Shown one piece after another: positions 18,382 through 30,764 of a DNA stretch of 64,000 nt. The notes beneath the pieces were generated by a model. That model was not told the DNA's origin, ran no database searches, and saw only the letters and a list, made by a program, of their open reading frames with translations. Origin of the DNA: Neohoeflea coraliihabitans. GTDB lineage: Bacteria; Pseudomonadota; Alphaproteobacteria; Rhizobiales; Rhizobiaceae. Where the stretch lies: the NCBI RefSeq assembly GCF_019334345.1, contig NZ_JAHWQX010000004.1, positions 186,001 to 250,000 of the forward strand, written 5' to 3'. The first letter of the stretch is position 1. Each line of letters starts with the position of its first letter. Both the position numbers and the translations under genes were made by a program.

Positions 18382-20634
18382 ATGGGAAAGAGCTTAATGC
18401 CGCCCGGCGGGGGCGACGATGACATCGAGCCGGTCGACCTGAAAAGGGCGCTCGAGGAGCGCTATCTCGCCTACGCCTTGTCGACCATCATGCATCGCGC
18501 CCTTCCCGATGTGCGCGATGGTTTGAAGCCGGTGCACCGCCGCATCGTCTACGCCATGCGCGACATGGGCTTGCGCTCGAACGGCTCGTTCAAGAAATCC
18601 GCCAAGATCGTCGGTGAAGTGATGGGCAATTTCCATCCGCATGGCGACCAGGCGATCTATGACGCCCTGGTGCGCCTGGCGCAGGATTTTGCCGTGCGCT
18701 ATCCGCTGGTCAACGGCCAGGGCAATTTCGGCAATATTGACGGCGATAACGCCGCCGCCATGCGCTACACCGAATCGAAGATGACGGCCGTCGCCGAGCT
18801 TTTGCTCGATGGCATCGACGAAGATGCGGTCGATTTCCGCACCACCTATGACGAGGAGGGCCAGGAGCCGGTGGTTCTGCCGGGCGCCTTCCCCAATCTT
18901 CTCGCCAATGGTGCCACCGGCATCGCGGTCGGGATGGCCACGTCGATCCCGCCGCACAATGCCGCCGAACTGTGCGACGCGGCCATGCATCTCATTCGCA
19001 AGCCGGATGCCACGGTCGAGGAACTGATGGAATTCGTCGAGGGCCCGGATTTCCCCACCGGCGGCGTCGTCATCGACGACCGCGCCAGCATGCTCGAGGC
19101 CTACCGGACAGGCCGCGGCGGTTTTCGCGTGCGCGCCCGCTGGGAAACCGAGGACCTCGGACGTGGCGGCTATCAGATCGTCATCACCGAGATGCCCTAC
19201 CAGGTGCAGAAGGCGCGCCTGATCGAGAAGGTTGCCGAGCTGCTGATTGCCCGCCGTCTGCCTTTGCTGGATGACATCCGCGATGAAAGCGCCGAGGATG
19301 TGCGGCTGGTGCTGGTGCCGAAGAACCGCACCGTCGACCCGGTGCTTCTTATGGAGAGCTTGTTCAAGCTTACCGAGCTGGAAAATCGCGTTCCGCTCAA
19401 TCTCAATGTCCTCTCGCGCGGACGCGTGCCCAAGGTCATGGCGCTCAACGAGGTGCTGAGCGAATGGCTGGCGCACCGCCGCGAAGTGCTGCAGCGTCGT
19501 TCGCGGCATCGCCTTGCGGCCATCGAACGGCGTCTCGAGCTGCTGTCGGGCTTCCTGATCGCCTATCTCAATCTCGACGAGGTGATCCGCATCATCCGCG
19601 AGGAGGATGAGCCGAAGATCGATCTGATGCGGACTTTCGAGCTCAACGACGTGCAGGCCGAGGCCATTCTCAACATGCGCCTGCGCTCCCTGCGCAAGCT
19701 CGAGGAACTGGAGATCCGCAAGGAATTCGAGCAGCTGACCGAGGAGAAGACCGGGATCGAGGCGCTGCTCGCTTCCGAGAGCAAGCAATGGTCGACGGTC
19801 GCCTGGCAGATCGGCAATGTCCGCAAGACCTTTGCCAAGGAAACCGAGCTCGGGCGCCGGCGCACCACCTTCGATGCGGCGCCCGTCGCTGACCTTGAGG
19901 CCATCCAGCAGGCGATGATCGAGAAAGAACCGATCACCATCGTCATATCCGAAAAGGGCTGGATCCGCGGCATGAAGGGCCACCTCGCCGAGTTCGCGAG
20001 CCTGTCCTTCAAGGACGGCGACAAGCTCAAGCTCGCATTCCCGGCCCACACCACCGACAAGCTGGTCATCGTCACCACCGGCGGCAAGGCCTACACGATC
20101 GGCGCCGACGGCCTGCCCGGCGGCCGCGGCCATGGCGAGCCGCTGCGGCTGATGGTTGACATGGACAATGACCAGGCGGTTCTCACCGCCTTTGTGCACG
20201 TCCCCGGCCGCAAGCTGCTGCTCGCCTCGACGGTCGGCAACGGCTTCATCGTTGCCGAAAGCGACATCGTCGCCAACACCCGCAAGGGCAAGCAGGTGAT
20301 GAATGTGCGCATGCCGGATGAAACCCGGCTGTGTATCCCGGTTGTCGGCGATCATCTTGCCGTGGTCGGCCAGAATCGCAAGCTGCTGATCTTCCCGCTG
20401 GAGCAACTGCCGGAGATGACGCGCGGCAAGGGCGTGCGGCTGCAGCGCTACAAGGATGGCGGCATCGCCGATGCGCGCTGTTTCGCCCTTGCCGACGGCC
20501 TGTCCTGGACCGACAGCGCCGGCCGGGTGCACAGCCGCGCCGCAAGCGAACTTAGCGAATTTATCGGCGATCGCGCCCAGGCCGGCCGCACGGTGCCAAA
20601 GGGTTTTCCCCGCAATGGCCGCTTTGCCGGCTGA
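18382..20634 (+). CDS. parC: DNA topoisomerase IV subunit A
   Basis: Decatenates replicated chromosomes together with ParE. The breakage-reunion domain is complete, with catalytic Tyr129 in [10 protein letters not shown] and the preceding region [18 protein letters not shown]. The C-terminal half has the beta-pinwheel blades of ParC, which is shorter than in GyrA; the GyrA-box is absent. Assignment as ParC rather than GyrA rests on the length (750 aa) and on the N-terminus [19 protein letters not shown]. The position equivalent to E. coli Ser80 (quinolone contact) is Gln90 and Glu84 is Asp94. The upstream 190 bases separate it from a divergent unknown gene. Confidence 0.94.
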   Translation: MGKSLMPPGGGDDDIEPVDLKRALEERYLAYALSTIMHRALPDVRDGLKPVHRRIVYAMRDMGLRSNGSFKKSAKIVGEVMGNFHPHGDQAIYDALVRLAQDFAVRYPLVNGQGNFGNIDGDNAAAMRYTESKMTAVAELLLDGIDEDAVDFRTTYDEEGQEPVVLPGAFPNLLANGATGIAVGMATSIPPHNAAELCDAAMHLIRKPDATVEELMEFVEGPDFPTGGVVIDDRASMLEAYRTGRGGFRVRARWETEDLGRGGYQIVITEMPYQVQKARLIEKVAELLIARRLPLLDDIRDESAEDVRLVLVPKNRTVDPVLLMESLFKLTELENRVPLNLNVLSRGRVPKVMALNEVLSEWLAHRREVLQRRSRHRLAAIERRLELLSGFLIAYLNLDEVIRIIREEDEPKIDLMRTFELNDVQAEAILNMRLRSLRKLEELEIRKEFEQLTEEKTGIEALLASESKQWSTVAWQIGNVRKTFAKETELGRRRTTFDAAPVADLEAIQQAMIEKEPITIVISEKGWIRGMKGHLAEFASLSFKDGDKLKLAFPAHTTDKLVIVTTGGKAYTIGADGLPGGRGHGEPLRLMVDMDNDQAVLTAFVHVPGRKLLLASTVGNGFIVAESDIVANTRKGKQVMNVRMPDETRLCIPVVGDHLAVVGQNRKLLIFPLEQLPEMTRGKGVRLQRYKDGGIADARCFALADGLSWTDSAGRVHSRAASELSEFIGDRAQAGRTVPKGFPRNGRFAG

Positions 20635-20689
20635 CCGGCAGCGTCACGGTGTCCCGTTTGCGAACAACAACCGTGAGTAGTTTCAGTAA

Positions 20690-23008
<2,319 letters not shown>

Positions 23009-23038
23009 GGTCCTGAACCGCCCTCGGCTCTGAAATCA

Positions 23039-23076
23039 ACAACGCCCCGGCATTGCTTTGAATGCCGGGGCGTTGT
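23039..23076. terminator. Bidirectional terminator hairpin between convergent MCP and bpt
   Basis: A perfect 16-bp stem: ACAACGCCCCGGCATT (23039-23054), loop GCTTTG, and AATGCCGGGGCGTTGT (23061-23076). It lies between two converging genes. The T-run is short, so efficiency is uncertain. Confidence 0.8.
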
Positions 23077-23126
23077 GCGTTTAAGCCGTGCAAGCCGGGG
23101 CATGCGCCGGGAACCAGGCGGCGAGA

Positions 23127-23876
23127 TCAGCTCTCGAACCGCTTCCAGCCCTGCGCCAGCAGATGCTCCTGCGGCAGGAAGCGCGTCTTGTAATCCATCT
23201 TCGGCGACCCCTTCACCCAGTAGCCGAGATAGACATGCGGCAGCCCCTCGGCCTGGGCGCGCTGAATGTGATCAAGGATCATGTAGGTGCCGAGCGAGCG
23301 CCGCGCCTCGCTCGGATCGAAGAATGAGTACACCATCGACAGCCCGTCGCTCATCACATCGGTCAGCGCCACGGCGATCAGCCGCCCGGTCGGGGCTTCC
23401 GCCACTCCGTCGCCGGGCGCGCGCAGCCTGTATTCGATCACCCTTGAACTGACATGGGTGTCCTCGACCATCATCGCGTAATCGCCGATCGTCATGTCCG
23501 CCATTCCGCCGGCCCGGTGGCGACTGTCGAGATAGCGTCTGAACAGCGTGAACTGTTCGCTTGACGGCTCGGCCGGGTAGTCCGTCGCCACCAGGTCGGA
23601 ATTGGCCGCGCTGACACGCCGCATCGTCTTGCGTGGCGTGAATTCATTGGCCAGGATCCGCACCGACACGCAGGCCCGGCAGGTCTCGCAGGCCGGACGA
23701 TAGGCAATGTTCTGCGACCGGCGGAAGCCGCCCTGGGTCAACAGATCGTTGAGCTCGCGCGCTTTCGGACCGACCAGATGCGTGAACACCTTGCGCTCAT
23801 CTTCGCCCGGCAGATACGGGCAGGCAGACGGCGCGGTCAGAAAGAACTGCGGTGAATTGATGGAATGGCTGGTCAT
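23127..23876 (-). CDS. bpt: Aspartate/glutamate leucyltransferase (arginyl-tRNA-protein transferase family)
   Basis: Transfers leucine from Leu-tRNA to N-terminal Asp or Glu of proteins, marking them for ClpAP through the N-end rule. The ATE/Bpt N-terminal region is present, with the cysteine cluster [12 protein letters not shown] (about residues 64-75) and upstream [13 protein letters not shown]. The C-terminal acyltransferase fold has [20 protein letters not shown] and the conserved [14 protein letters not shown]. The start at 23876 yields 249 residues, normal for Bpt; an upstream ATG adds 11 non-family residues. It faces the chemoreceptor gene and shares its terminator. Confidence 0.93.
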   Translation of the reverse strand: MTSHSINSPQFFLTAPSACPYLPGEDERKVFTHLVGPKARELNDLLTQGGFRRSQNIAYRPACETCRACVSVRILANEFTPRKTMRRVSAANSDLVATDYPAEPSSEQFTLFRRYLDSRHRAGGMADMTIGDYAMMVEDTHVSSRVIEYRLRAPGDGVAEAPTGRLIAVALTDVMSDGLSMVYSFFDPSEARRSLGTYMILDHIQRAQAEGLPHVYLGYWVKGSPKMDYKTRFLPQEHLLAQGWKRFES

Positions 23877-23921
23877 GTGTCGCAAGATCGTCCTGTGATC
23901 GCCGCCCAAAGATGTAACGGA

Positions 23922-25736
23922 TCAGAGCCCGTAATACCATGGTGCGAGCAGCGAAAAGGTCAACCAGATGATCACCACCAGCGGCGTTCCCGCCTTGATG
24001 AAATCAGAGAAACGGTAATGACCCGGTCCCATCACCAGCAAATTGGTCTGGTATCCGATAGGGGTCGCGAACGACGCATTGGCGCCGAAGATCACCGCCG
24101 CGATGAAGGCCTCCGGTGAGACGCCGAAGCCGTTCGCCATGCCGATGGCGATTGGCGTGAACAGCACCGCCGTGGCGTTGTTCGACAGGATGTTGGTCAT
24201 CACCGCCACGACCAGGAAAAACACCGACAGGCTGACCGGCAGCGCCGCCCCTTCGAGAAGATCGACGGCCCCATTGGCAATCAGCGCCGCGCCTCCCGTC
24301 ACCTGCATGGCGGTGGCCAGCGCCAGCGTGGTGCCGACCAGCAGATAGATCTGCCGGTCGAAGGCGCGCGCCGCCTGGTACAGCGACAGGCAGCGGGTGG
24401 CCAGCATCGCCGCCACACCGGCGATCGCCGCGACGACGATCGGCAGCACCGAGAACGCCGAGGCCAGCACGATGGCCAGAAAGATCAGTCCCGCGATCGG
24501 CGCCTTGCGCGACTGCGGCAGCGCTTCCGTCGAATGTTCGAGCAGCAACAGGTCGTGGTTGCCGCGCATCGCCCTGATATTGTCGATCGGCCCGCCGATC
24601 AGCAGCGTGTCGCCGGGTTCGAGCCGGATCTCCGACAGGGCGGTGCGGGCCATGCGGCTCTTGCGCTGCAGACCGAGAACCGAGACGCCAAGCCGCACCG
24701 AGAGGCCGGACAGCTGGATGGTGCGACCGGAATAGCGTGAGCCGGGCGCCACGATCGCCTCGGCCAGGTGATAGCCGGGACCGGGAGCCGGGGCATCCGC
24801 GTCTTCCGTCTCCTCGGGCACCTCCTGGGTCGCCTTGCCGCGCGCCAGCGCTTTTGAGAAGGCACGCCGCGTGCCGGTCACCACCAGCGTATCGCCCGGT
24901 TCAAGCTCCATGTCGTCAAAGGGCGGCAGAAACGGTTCCTCCCGCCGCTCGAGCAGCCGCAGCGTCAGATCGCCAAGGCCGGGGAACATGCCGCCCTTCG
25001 ACGACATGCCGACAAACGGATGCTGATTGCCCAGCGTGATCTCGCCGATGAACTGCGCGCCGGATCGCACTTTCGGTCCCGCCGCCGATTCGCGATCGGG
25101 CAGCAGTCGCGGCAAGGCGAACAGCACGTAGATCGCGCCGCTTACCGCCAGCATCACACCCATGCCGGTAATGTCGAAAAAGCCGAGACTGTAGCCGTAA
25201 TCCTCGGCAACGCCGGCGGCGATCAGGTTGGTCGACGAGCCGATCAGGGTCGTCATGCCGCCAAGGATGGTGATGTAGGACAAGGGGATGAAGACGCGGC
25301 TCGGACGCAGCGAGCGCTGCGCCGCAAGCACCACCAGGATCGGGATGAAGATGACCACGACCGGAGTGTTGTTGAGAAACGCCGAGATGACCGCCGAGAC
25401 GATCAGCACCATCACCAGCGGCCGCCAGGCGCCGGGGCCGCCGAACTTGCCGACGCCGCGCGCCAGGGCATCGACGGCGTCGGTGGCAAACAGGCCCTGG
25501 CCGACCACCAGCAGCGCCAGCACGGTGGCCAGCGCCGGATCGGCAAAGCCGGCGAGCAGCGCACTCATGCTGAGCGCCGTGTCGGCGCCTTCTGGCGTAT
25601 AGGGCACCAGGCCAAACAGCAGCAACAGCGCCGTCAGCGCGGCAAGCGAGACCCCTTCCAACGGCCAGCGCTCAAGCGCGAAGCCGACAATGGTCAGCGC
25701 GATCAGCAGGAAAGTGGCGTAGAGATGAAAATCCAT
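23922..25736 (-). CDS. SLC13 family permease with two RCK_C (TrkA-C) domains
   Basis: A 604-residue inner-membrane carrier of the divalent anion:sodium symporter type. Six or so transmembrane helices (residues 5-205, including NNTPVVVIFIPILVVLAAQ) are followed by two cytosolic RCK_C domains. These end in MELEPGDTLVVTGTRRAF and IRLEPGDTLLIGGPIDNI. A second membrane block follows, including the conserved NILSNNATAVLFTPIAIGMA and SFATPIGYQTNLLV. The SNNATA and TPIGYQTNL motifs mark this family, whose members move dicarboxylates, sulfate or other anions. Substrate is not decidable. The gene stands alone behind bpt, with a weak ribosome-binding site. Confidence 0.93.
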   Translation of the reverse strand: MDFHLYATFLLIALTIVGFALERWPLEGVSLAALTALLLLFGLVPYTPEGADTALSMSALLAGFADPALATVLALLVVGQGLFATDAVDALARGVGKFGGPGAWRPLVMVLIVSAVISAFLNNTPVVVIFIPILVVLAAQRSLRPSRVFIPLSYITILGGMTTLIGSSTNLIAAGVAEDYGYSLGFFDITGMGVMLAVSGAIYVLFALPRLLPDRESAAGPKVRSGAQFIGEITLGNQHPFVGMSSKGGMFPGLGDLTLRLLERREEPFLPPFDDMELEPGDTLVVTGTRRAFSKALARGKATQEVPEETEDADAPAPGPGYHLAEAIVAPGSRYSGRTIQLSGLSVRLGVSVLGLQRKSRMARTALSEIRLEPGDTLLIGGPIDNIRAMRGNHDLLLLEHSTEALPQSRKAPIAGLIFLAIVLASAFSVLPIVVAAIAGVAAMLATRCLSLYQAARAFDRQIYLLVGTTLALATAMQVTGGAALIANGAVDLLEGAALPVSLSVFFLVVAVMTNILSNNATAVLFTPIAIGMANGFGVSPEAFIAAVIFGANASFATPIGYQTNLLVMGPGHYRFSDFIKAGTPLVVIIWLTFSLLAPWYYGL

Positions 25737-25895
25737 GAACGCTCGGCAGGTTGCGACGGGTCACACCACCATAGCGTCACAGCGCCGCTCCCCACAGACG
25801 CAAAACTGTCACGGTTTGACTTTTCCCGGCAAGGACGCACTGCTGCCACGCCCGGCAACGCAATTTTGTTCCTTCCGGCCCGCCAGCGAGCCGGG

Positions 25896-26363
25896 TCAGG
25901 CCCCGCGCCGCACGACCACGGTGCCAAGCAGCCGGTCATGAACCGTCTGCTTGCGATCAAGAATCAGTGTGGCAAGCAGGATCAGCGGCGTCAGGATGGC
26001 ATTGAAGGCCCAGAACAGCACGCTGTGAACCACGGCGAACAGGAAATCGATACCGCGCCCGTCCAGCCGCTCGAGCCTAATGCCCATCATCCGCATGCCC
26101 GGTGTCGCCTGGTTGCCGCCGCCCAGCGTGAAGCCGACATAGGGTACGGCGACCAGCACGAAAAGCACGCTGTAGAGCATGAAGCCGAGCCCGAAGGTCA
26201 GGACGCCGGCGACGAAAATCACCATTGCAACGGGAATGCACAGCAGAAGCACCAGCGCATAATCGATGAAGAACGCCAGCACCCGTCGCGTCCGGACCCC
26301 TTCGTAGAGTGTCCGGTCGTCATAGGCGCTGTCTGAAACGTCAAGAATATCTGCGTTGCTCAT
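25896..26363 (-). CDS. RDD family membrane protein
   Basis: A 155-residue protein with the RDD domain: the name-giving Arg-Asp pair region appears as RRVLAFFIDYALVLLLC (about residues 26-42), followed by further hydrophobic helices and the family segment TPGMRMMGIRLERLDG. RDD proteins are small polytopic membrane proteins with proposed roles in ion transport; function here is unknown. The ATG is preceded by a GAGGAAGAG ribosome-binding site. It lies downstream of hemB on the same strand, separated by 112 bases. Confidence 0.9.
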   Translation of the reverse strand: MSNADILDVSDSAYDDRTLYEGVRTRRVLAFFIDYALVLLLCIPVAMVIFVAGVLTFGLGFMLYSVLFVLVAVPYVGFTLGGGNQATPGMRMMGIRLERLDGRGIDFLFAVVHSVLFWAFNAILTPLILLATLILDRKQTVHDRLLGTVVVRRGA

Positions 26364-26475
26364 GATCTCTTCCTCTGCCGCTGTCTTCCGGCGATAGCCA
26401 CGACAGATATGGGGAGTGCGGGCGCCGGCTGCAAATTTTCACGCCCGGACAGGCATCACAACGGCCGCCACGGCG

Positions 26476-27540
26476 TCAGAACGGTGGTTTGAGAGCGGGT
26501 GCACCATGCCCGGCACGAATGCGCGCCGCCGCCTCCAGCGCGAAATAACTGAGAATGCCGTCACAACCGGCCCGCTTGAACGCCAGCAGCGATTCCATCA
26601 TCACCCGCTCGCCGTCGATCCAGCCATTGGCGGCGGCCGCCTTGATCATCGCGTATTCGCCCGACACCTGGTAGGCGAAGGTCGGCAGGCCGAAGCTGTC
26701 CTTCAGCGCCCGGCAGATATCAAGATAGGGGAGGCCGGGCTTGACCATCAGCATGTCGGCGCCTTCGGCCACGTCGAGTTCCGCATCGCGCACCGCTTCC
26801 ACGGCGTTGGCCGGGTCGATGTAGTAGCTGCGCTTGTCGCCCTTGAGCAGGTCCGCCGTGCCGATCGCTTCGCGATACGGGCCGTAAAATCCGGAGGCGA
26901 ACTTCGTCGCATAGGACATGATGCCGACCGACTGGTGCCCGGCCGAATCGAGCGCCTGGCGGATCGCGCCGACGCGGCCATCCATCATGTCCGAAGGCGC
27001 GATGATGTCGGCACCGGCCTCCGCCTGCATCACCGCTGCCCGCGCAATCAGCGCCACGGTCTCGTCATTGACGATCTCGCCATCGCGGTAGATGCCGTCA
27101 TGGCCGTGGCTGGTGAAGGGGTCGAGCGCCACATCGGTGATGATGCCGATGTCCGGCACGGCCTTTTTGATGGCGCGGGTGAACGCATGAATGAGATTGT
27201 CGTCATCGAGAATGTGCGATCCGGTCTCATCGCGTTTGTCCTGCGCGATGTTGGGGAAGGGCGCCAGTGCCGGAATACCGAGTTCGGCGGCGTGGCGCGC
27301 TGCCTCGACCGCCTGATCGACACTCAGCCGGAAGACCCCCGGCATGGCTTCGACGGGCTCGCGGACATTCGTGCCGGGTACGATGAACAGCGTCCAGATT
27401 AGGTCTTCGACGCCGAGCCAGTTTTCCTGCACCATGCGGCGGCTCCAGTCGGCCTTGCGGTTGCGCCGCATGCGCTTATGGCCGGTGATCCGATCGACAT
27501 CGTCGGCGCGGCTTGCCAGGGAGGGGGGGAGTCGGGTCAT
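26476..27540 (-). CDS. hemB: Porphobilinogen synthase (delta-aminolevulinate dehydratase)
   Basis: Condenses two 5-aminolevulinates to porphobilinogen for heme, siroheme and cobalamin. The two active-site lysines are visible: Lys213 in SYATKFASGFYGP and the Schiff-base Lys267 in MLMVKPGLPYLD. The metal-site segment reads DVALDPFTSHGHDG (residues 136-149), with aspartates in place of the cysteines of zinc enzymes, so this is a Mg-dependent type. The ATG at 27540 has an AAAGAGG ribosome-binding site; total 354 residues, slightly longer than usual because of an N-terminal arm. It is divergent from the DUF6163 gene. Confidence 0.96.
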   Translation of the reverse strand: MTRLPPSLASRADDVDRITGHKRMRRNRKADWSRRMVQENWLGVEDLIWTLFIVPGTNVREPVEAMPGVFRLSVDQAVEAARHAAELGIPALAPFPNIAQDKRDETGSHILDDDNLIHAFTRAIKKAVPDIGIITDVALDPFTSHGHDGIYRDGEIVNDETVALIARAAVMQAEAGADIIAPSDMMDGRVGAIRQALDSAGHQSVGIMSYATKFASGFYGPYREAIGTADLLKGDKRSYYIDPANAVEAVRDAELDVAEGADMLMVKPGLPYLDICRALKDSFGLPTFAYQVSGEYAMIKAAAANGWIDGERVMMESLLAFKRAGCDGILSYFALEAAARIRAGHGAPALKPPF

Positions 27541-27724
27541 GGCGGCCTCTTTGCTTATCGGGCGCCGCGCAAGGGCGCCGCCGCTGGTATCGGGTCTGTT
27601 TGAACCGCGCTGCAATTCCGGTCAAGACCGCCGCGTGCGCCTTGAGGGATGCCGGCCGGGTCCGTAGCCTGCGCTGCTTGCCGCGCTTGCGCCCGCCTCG
27701 CGAATCCCGTTCAGTGGAGGCGCG

Positions 27725-28222
27725 GTGCCCGGTCGGCTGGCGCGCGATGCGAATGGACAGGTGGTGATGGTGGCGATGTACGGTGTGGACGATGACCAGA
27801 CAAGCGCGGTCGATTCCGGCCTGCTGGACCGTCTCTACCTGATCTTCCGGCGCATTGTCGCGGTCGGCTGCCTGCTTTCGGCTCTCTTTTACTGGAGCCG
27901 TCTCATCGGGCTGTCGGCCGAGGGCCAGTTCCGCTTCGACCTGCTGCCAGCCTATTGGCAGACCGCCGCTGCCGGCCTGTCGGTTCTGTTTCCCATCGCC
28001 GCGCTCGGTCTGTGGGTCGGCGCCGCCTGGGGCGGGGTCATCTGGTTTCTCGCTGCCGGGACGGAAGTCATCATGTATTATTTCATGGCCGATCTGTTCG
28101 GCAGCCGGCCCCTGGTCGTCATCGCCTATGCCCTGGTGGTCGTGGTCTACATCGCCTTCCGGCTGGCCTACTTCCTGCATGAGCGCGAGCGGGCGCGAAA
28201 TGTAACGCCTGATTCACTCTGA
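27725..28222 (+). CDS. DUF6163 family membrane protein
   Basis: A 165-residue protein with four predicted transmembrane helices (roughly residues 40-62, 80-100, 103-122 and 128-150) and a short charged C-terminus. The sequence matches the family of small Rhizobiales membrane proteins named DUF6163, which sit between hemB and ldtR. No function is known. The GTG at 27725 follows a GGAGG ribosome-binding site by only four bases; an ATG 45 bases further in (MVAMYG region) is possible. Because ldtR and an L,D-transpeptidase follow, a role in the envelope is suggested by context only. Confidence 0.82.
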   Translation: MPGRLARDANGQVVMVAMYGVDDDQTSAVDSGLLDRLYLIFRRIVAVGCLLSALFYWSRLIGLSAEGQFRFDLLPAYWQTAAAGLSVLFPIAALGLWVGAAWGGVIWFLAAGTEVIMYYFMADLFGSRPLVVIAYALVVVVYIAFRLAYFLHERERARNVTPDSL

Positions 28223-28345
28223 TTGCCAGCTGTGCCAAGGTAAGGCACTGTTAAGCCTGCATTTTAAGTAGTATTTTATGCGTATTCGCTAGGGTTTGTC
28301 TCAAGGACGGCACAAAGCCGCCGCAACAACAGTGAGGCAAATACA

Positions 28346-28870
28346 ATGGCAACCATTCACCAGGCAGCCGCCACGGCAGCGCGCAAGGACACCCCCGCCG
28401 AAGGGCAGAATGATCTTCACGATCTGTACATGGAATCGCTGCAGCTCGTCGAACGGCTGCATCGCCGTCTGCTCGATGTCATCAAGGATGAATTCGACCG
28501 CAAGGGCCGTTCCGACATCAATGCGGTGCAGGCGCTGCTGCTCTTCAACATCGGCAATTCCGAACTGACGGCCGGCGAGCTGCGCAGCCGCGGCTACTAT
28601 CTCGGCTCGAACGTGTCCTACAACCTCAAGAAGCTGGTTGATCTGGGCTACATCAACCACCAGCGCTCGCGCGTTGACCGTCGCTCGGTGCGCATCAGCC
28701 TGACCGATGAGGGCAGTGAAGTGGCCGGCACCGTTGCCGCCCTCTATGACCGTCATATCGGCTCGATCGCCCAGGTCGGCGGTATCGGCACCAATGAATT
28801 CGAGATCCTCAACAAGCTGATGCAGCGTCTCGACCGTTTCTGGAACGATCAGATCATGTACCGCCTGTAA
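28346..28870 (+). CDS. ldtR: LdtR, MarR-type winged-helix regulator
   Basis: A 174-residue MarR-family regulator known from Rhizobiales, including Liberibacter, where it controls an L,D-transpeptidase gene and stress tolerance. The winged helix spans roughly residues 50-125: ELTAGELRSRGYYLGSNVS is the helix-turn-helix and RSRVDRRSVRISLTDEG is the wing. The first 25 residues look disordered. Helices at both ends would form the dimer interface. The start at 28346 follows an acceptable purine-rich stretch. The next gene downstream is the matching L,D-transpeptidase. The 120-base upstream region, which is unusually AT-rich, should contain the promoter and an autoregulatory site. Confidence 0.92.
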   Translation: MATIHQAAATAARKDTPAEGQNDLHDLYMESLQLVERLHRRLLDVIKDEFDRKGRSDINAVQALLLFNIGNSELTAGELRSRGYYLGSNVSYNLKKLVDLGYINHQRSRVDRRSVRISLTDEGSEVAGTVAALYDRHIGSIAQVGGIGTNEFEILNKLMQRLDRFWNDQIMYRL

Positions 28871-29253
28871 TATTCAGCATGGGCGCAGACTGAGCGCCCT
28901 CCGACAATGTCTCCGTTCGCCGCAGCCTGTGGCGGCGACGCGGAAACGGAACAGGAAGTGGCCCCGTCGCAGGGACGGGTCTGCAGCGCGCCATCCGGCC
29001 CGCCCCCACACCATCAATTGGCCACAAAGCCGTGCGACCCACCGCATCTGGCGGGGCGGCATCAGGCACAGCCCCGGTCCGGTCGCTTGCCTGGCGCTCG
29101 CCGCTGTGGCACATCGTCCGGATTATGTTTTGCAAATGTTAGGGACCTTGGCCTTAGTCTTGGCCCGGGTCTTGGTTTGACATTGAAGTTGACCCCGGGT
29201 TGATCGGCGCAAACGCCGCTGCCCGACGACAACAACCGGATGGTGACCGCCTC
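28871..29253. other. Intergenic leader of the L,D-transpeptidase gene
   Basis: About 380 bases without a credible gene. A hairpin with stem GGGCGC (28881-28886) and GCGCCC (28894-28899) follows ldtR and may act as a weak terminator, but no T-run follows. The right half should carry the LdtR-controlled promoter; I could not identify an operator with confidence. Confidence 0.5.
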
Positions 29254-30525
29254 ATGAACAAGCTCAGTGGATCTCGCCCGCTTTCCCGCCGTGTCTTTCT
29301 GGGAGGCGCGACGAGCCTAGCCACGCTGGCTGCCACCACCGGGCTGGCGCAGGCCCAGGCTTCGATTGCCGACGTCATCAACGCCCCGCGCCGCGGACAG
29401 TGGGACGATCAGTTCGATGCCAAGTCCTCGCGCGCCGTCAAGCAGGTCGCCACCAAGGTTCCGGTCACCTCCGCGGAGACGATCGGCTTTGTCGAGCGCG
29501 CCATGTACGAGCACCAGGCCATTGTCGCGCAGGGCGGCTGGCCGGTGGTTCCGGCCACTGAGAAACTGCGCCTCGGCGACAGCTCTCCGGCCGTTCAGCA
29601 GCTGCGCCAGCGTCTGATGGTCTCGGGTGATCTCGACCGCACGGCGGGCGTTTCCAATTCCTTCGATTCCTACGTCGATGGTGCCGTCAAGCGGTTCCAG
29701 GCGCGGCACGGCCTGCCCGCCGACGGCGTGCTTGGCAACTATTCCTTCCAGGCCCTGAATGTCAGGGCCGATGTGCGACTTGGCCAGCTGGAGACCAACC
29801 TGGTCCGCCTGCGCTCCATGTCCGGCTATCTCGGCGACCGCTACGTCATGGTCAACATACCCGCGGCGCAGATCGAGGCCGTCGAAAATGGCCGCGTCGC
29901 GCTGCGCCATACGGCCATCGTCGGCAAGATCGACCGCCAGACGCCGATTCTCAATTCCAAGATCCACGAGGTGATTCTCAATCCCTACTGGACGGCGCCG
30001 CGCTCGATCATCAAGAAGGACATCGTGCCGCTGATGCGCGAGGATCCGACCTATCTGGCGCGCAACTCCATCCGCCTGTTCGACAATGCCGGCAACGAAG
30101 TGGCACCGGAAACCGTCGACTGGCACGCCGAAGAGGCCCCCGCGCTGATGTTCCGCCAGGATCCGGGCAAGATCAACGCCATGGCCTCGACCAAGATCAA
30201 CTTCCACAATCCGCACGCCGTGTACATGCACGACACGCCGCAGCAATCGCTGTTCGGCAAGTTGCTGCGCTTTGAATCCTCCGGCTGCGTGCGCGTTCAG
30301 AATGTTCGCGACCTGTCGACCTGGCTGCTGCGCGACACCGCCGGCTGGAATCGTCAGGCGATCGAAGCGACCATCAAGAGCGGCAATTCGACGCCGATCG
30401 AACTGGCAGACCCGGTGCCGGTCTATTTCGTCTACATCACCGCCTGGGCATCGGAAGACGGTGTCGTGCAGTTCCGCGACGATATCTACCAGCGCGATGG
30501 TGTCGAGGAACTGGCTCTGCGCTAG
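29254..30525 (+). CDS. ldtP: L,D-transpeptidase with Tat-type signal (LdtP)
   Basis: Periplasmic enzyme that forms 3-3 peptidoglycan crosslinks or attaches proteins to peptidoglycan. Domain order: signal peptide with a twin-arginine motif SRRVFLGG (residues 11-18) and a likely cleavage after AQA near 35; a peptidoglycan-binding domain (about 109-170, [13 protein letters not shown] to [10 protein letters not shown]); and a YkuD catalytic domain with His326 in [11 protein letters not shown] and nucleophile Cys345 in SSGCVRV. The 423-residue length is normal for the group. The ATG at 29254 was chosen because it begins the Tat signal. It is downstream of ldtR, which probably regulates it. Confidence 0.93.
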   Translation: MNKLSGSRPLSRRVFLGGATSLATLAATTGLAQAQASIADVINAPRRGQWDDQFDAKSSRAVKQVATKVPVTSAETIGFVERAMYEHQAIVAQGGWPVVPATEKLRLGDSSPAVQQLRQRLMVSGDLDRTAGVSNSFDSYVDGAVKRFQARHGLPADGVLGNYSFQALNVRADVRLGQLETNLVRLRSMSGYLGDRYVMVNIPAAQIEAVENGRVALRHTAIVGKIDRQTPILNSKIHEVILNPYWTAPRSIIKKDIVPLMREDPTYLARNSIRLFDNAGNEVAPETVDWHAEEAPALMFRQDPGKINAMASTKINFHNPHAVYMHDTPQQSLFGKLLRFESSGCVRVQNVRDLSTWLLRDTAGWNRQAIEATIKSGNSTPIELADPVPVYFVYITAWASEDGVVQFRDDIYQRDGVEELALR

Positions 30526-30764
30526 GCCCACCGCTGCACGCTGTCCCTCGCTATTGCGAGCATTGCGAAGCCTGCCGGTCGAACCGGCGGGCGCGCCCAG
30601 TCATCCTGCAGCCAGCCATCTTTCAGGTTCTCATCCCCGCCAATCGCCCGACCCTCGCTTGCCCTTGCCGGGCGAGGGCGGTAAAGACCGCTTTCGAGAC
30701 GCGGCCAGCCGCATGGTCTGCCGCAACACCTGCCATTTCGATCAGCGATCACGAGGAAACGGTC

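Noticed and set aside
18394-20532. Long minus-strand open frame opposite parC
   Set aside because: Antisense shadow of ParC; composition matches reverse reading of third-position GC bias.
28907-29203. A 98-codon open frame between ldtR and ldtP
   Set aside because: Composition is irregular, there is no good ribosome-binding site, and it lies in the expected promoter region of ldtP.
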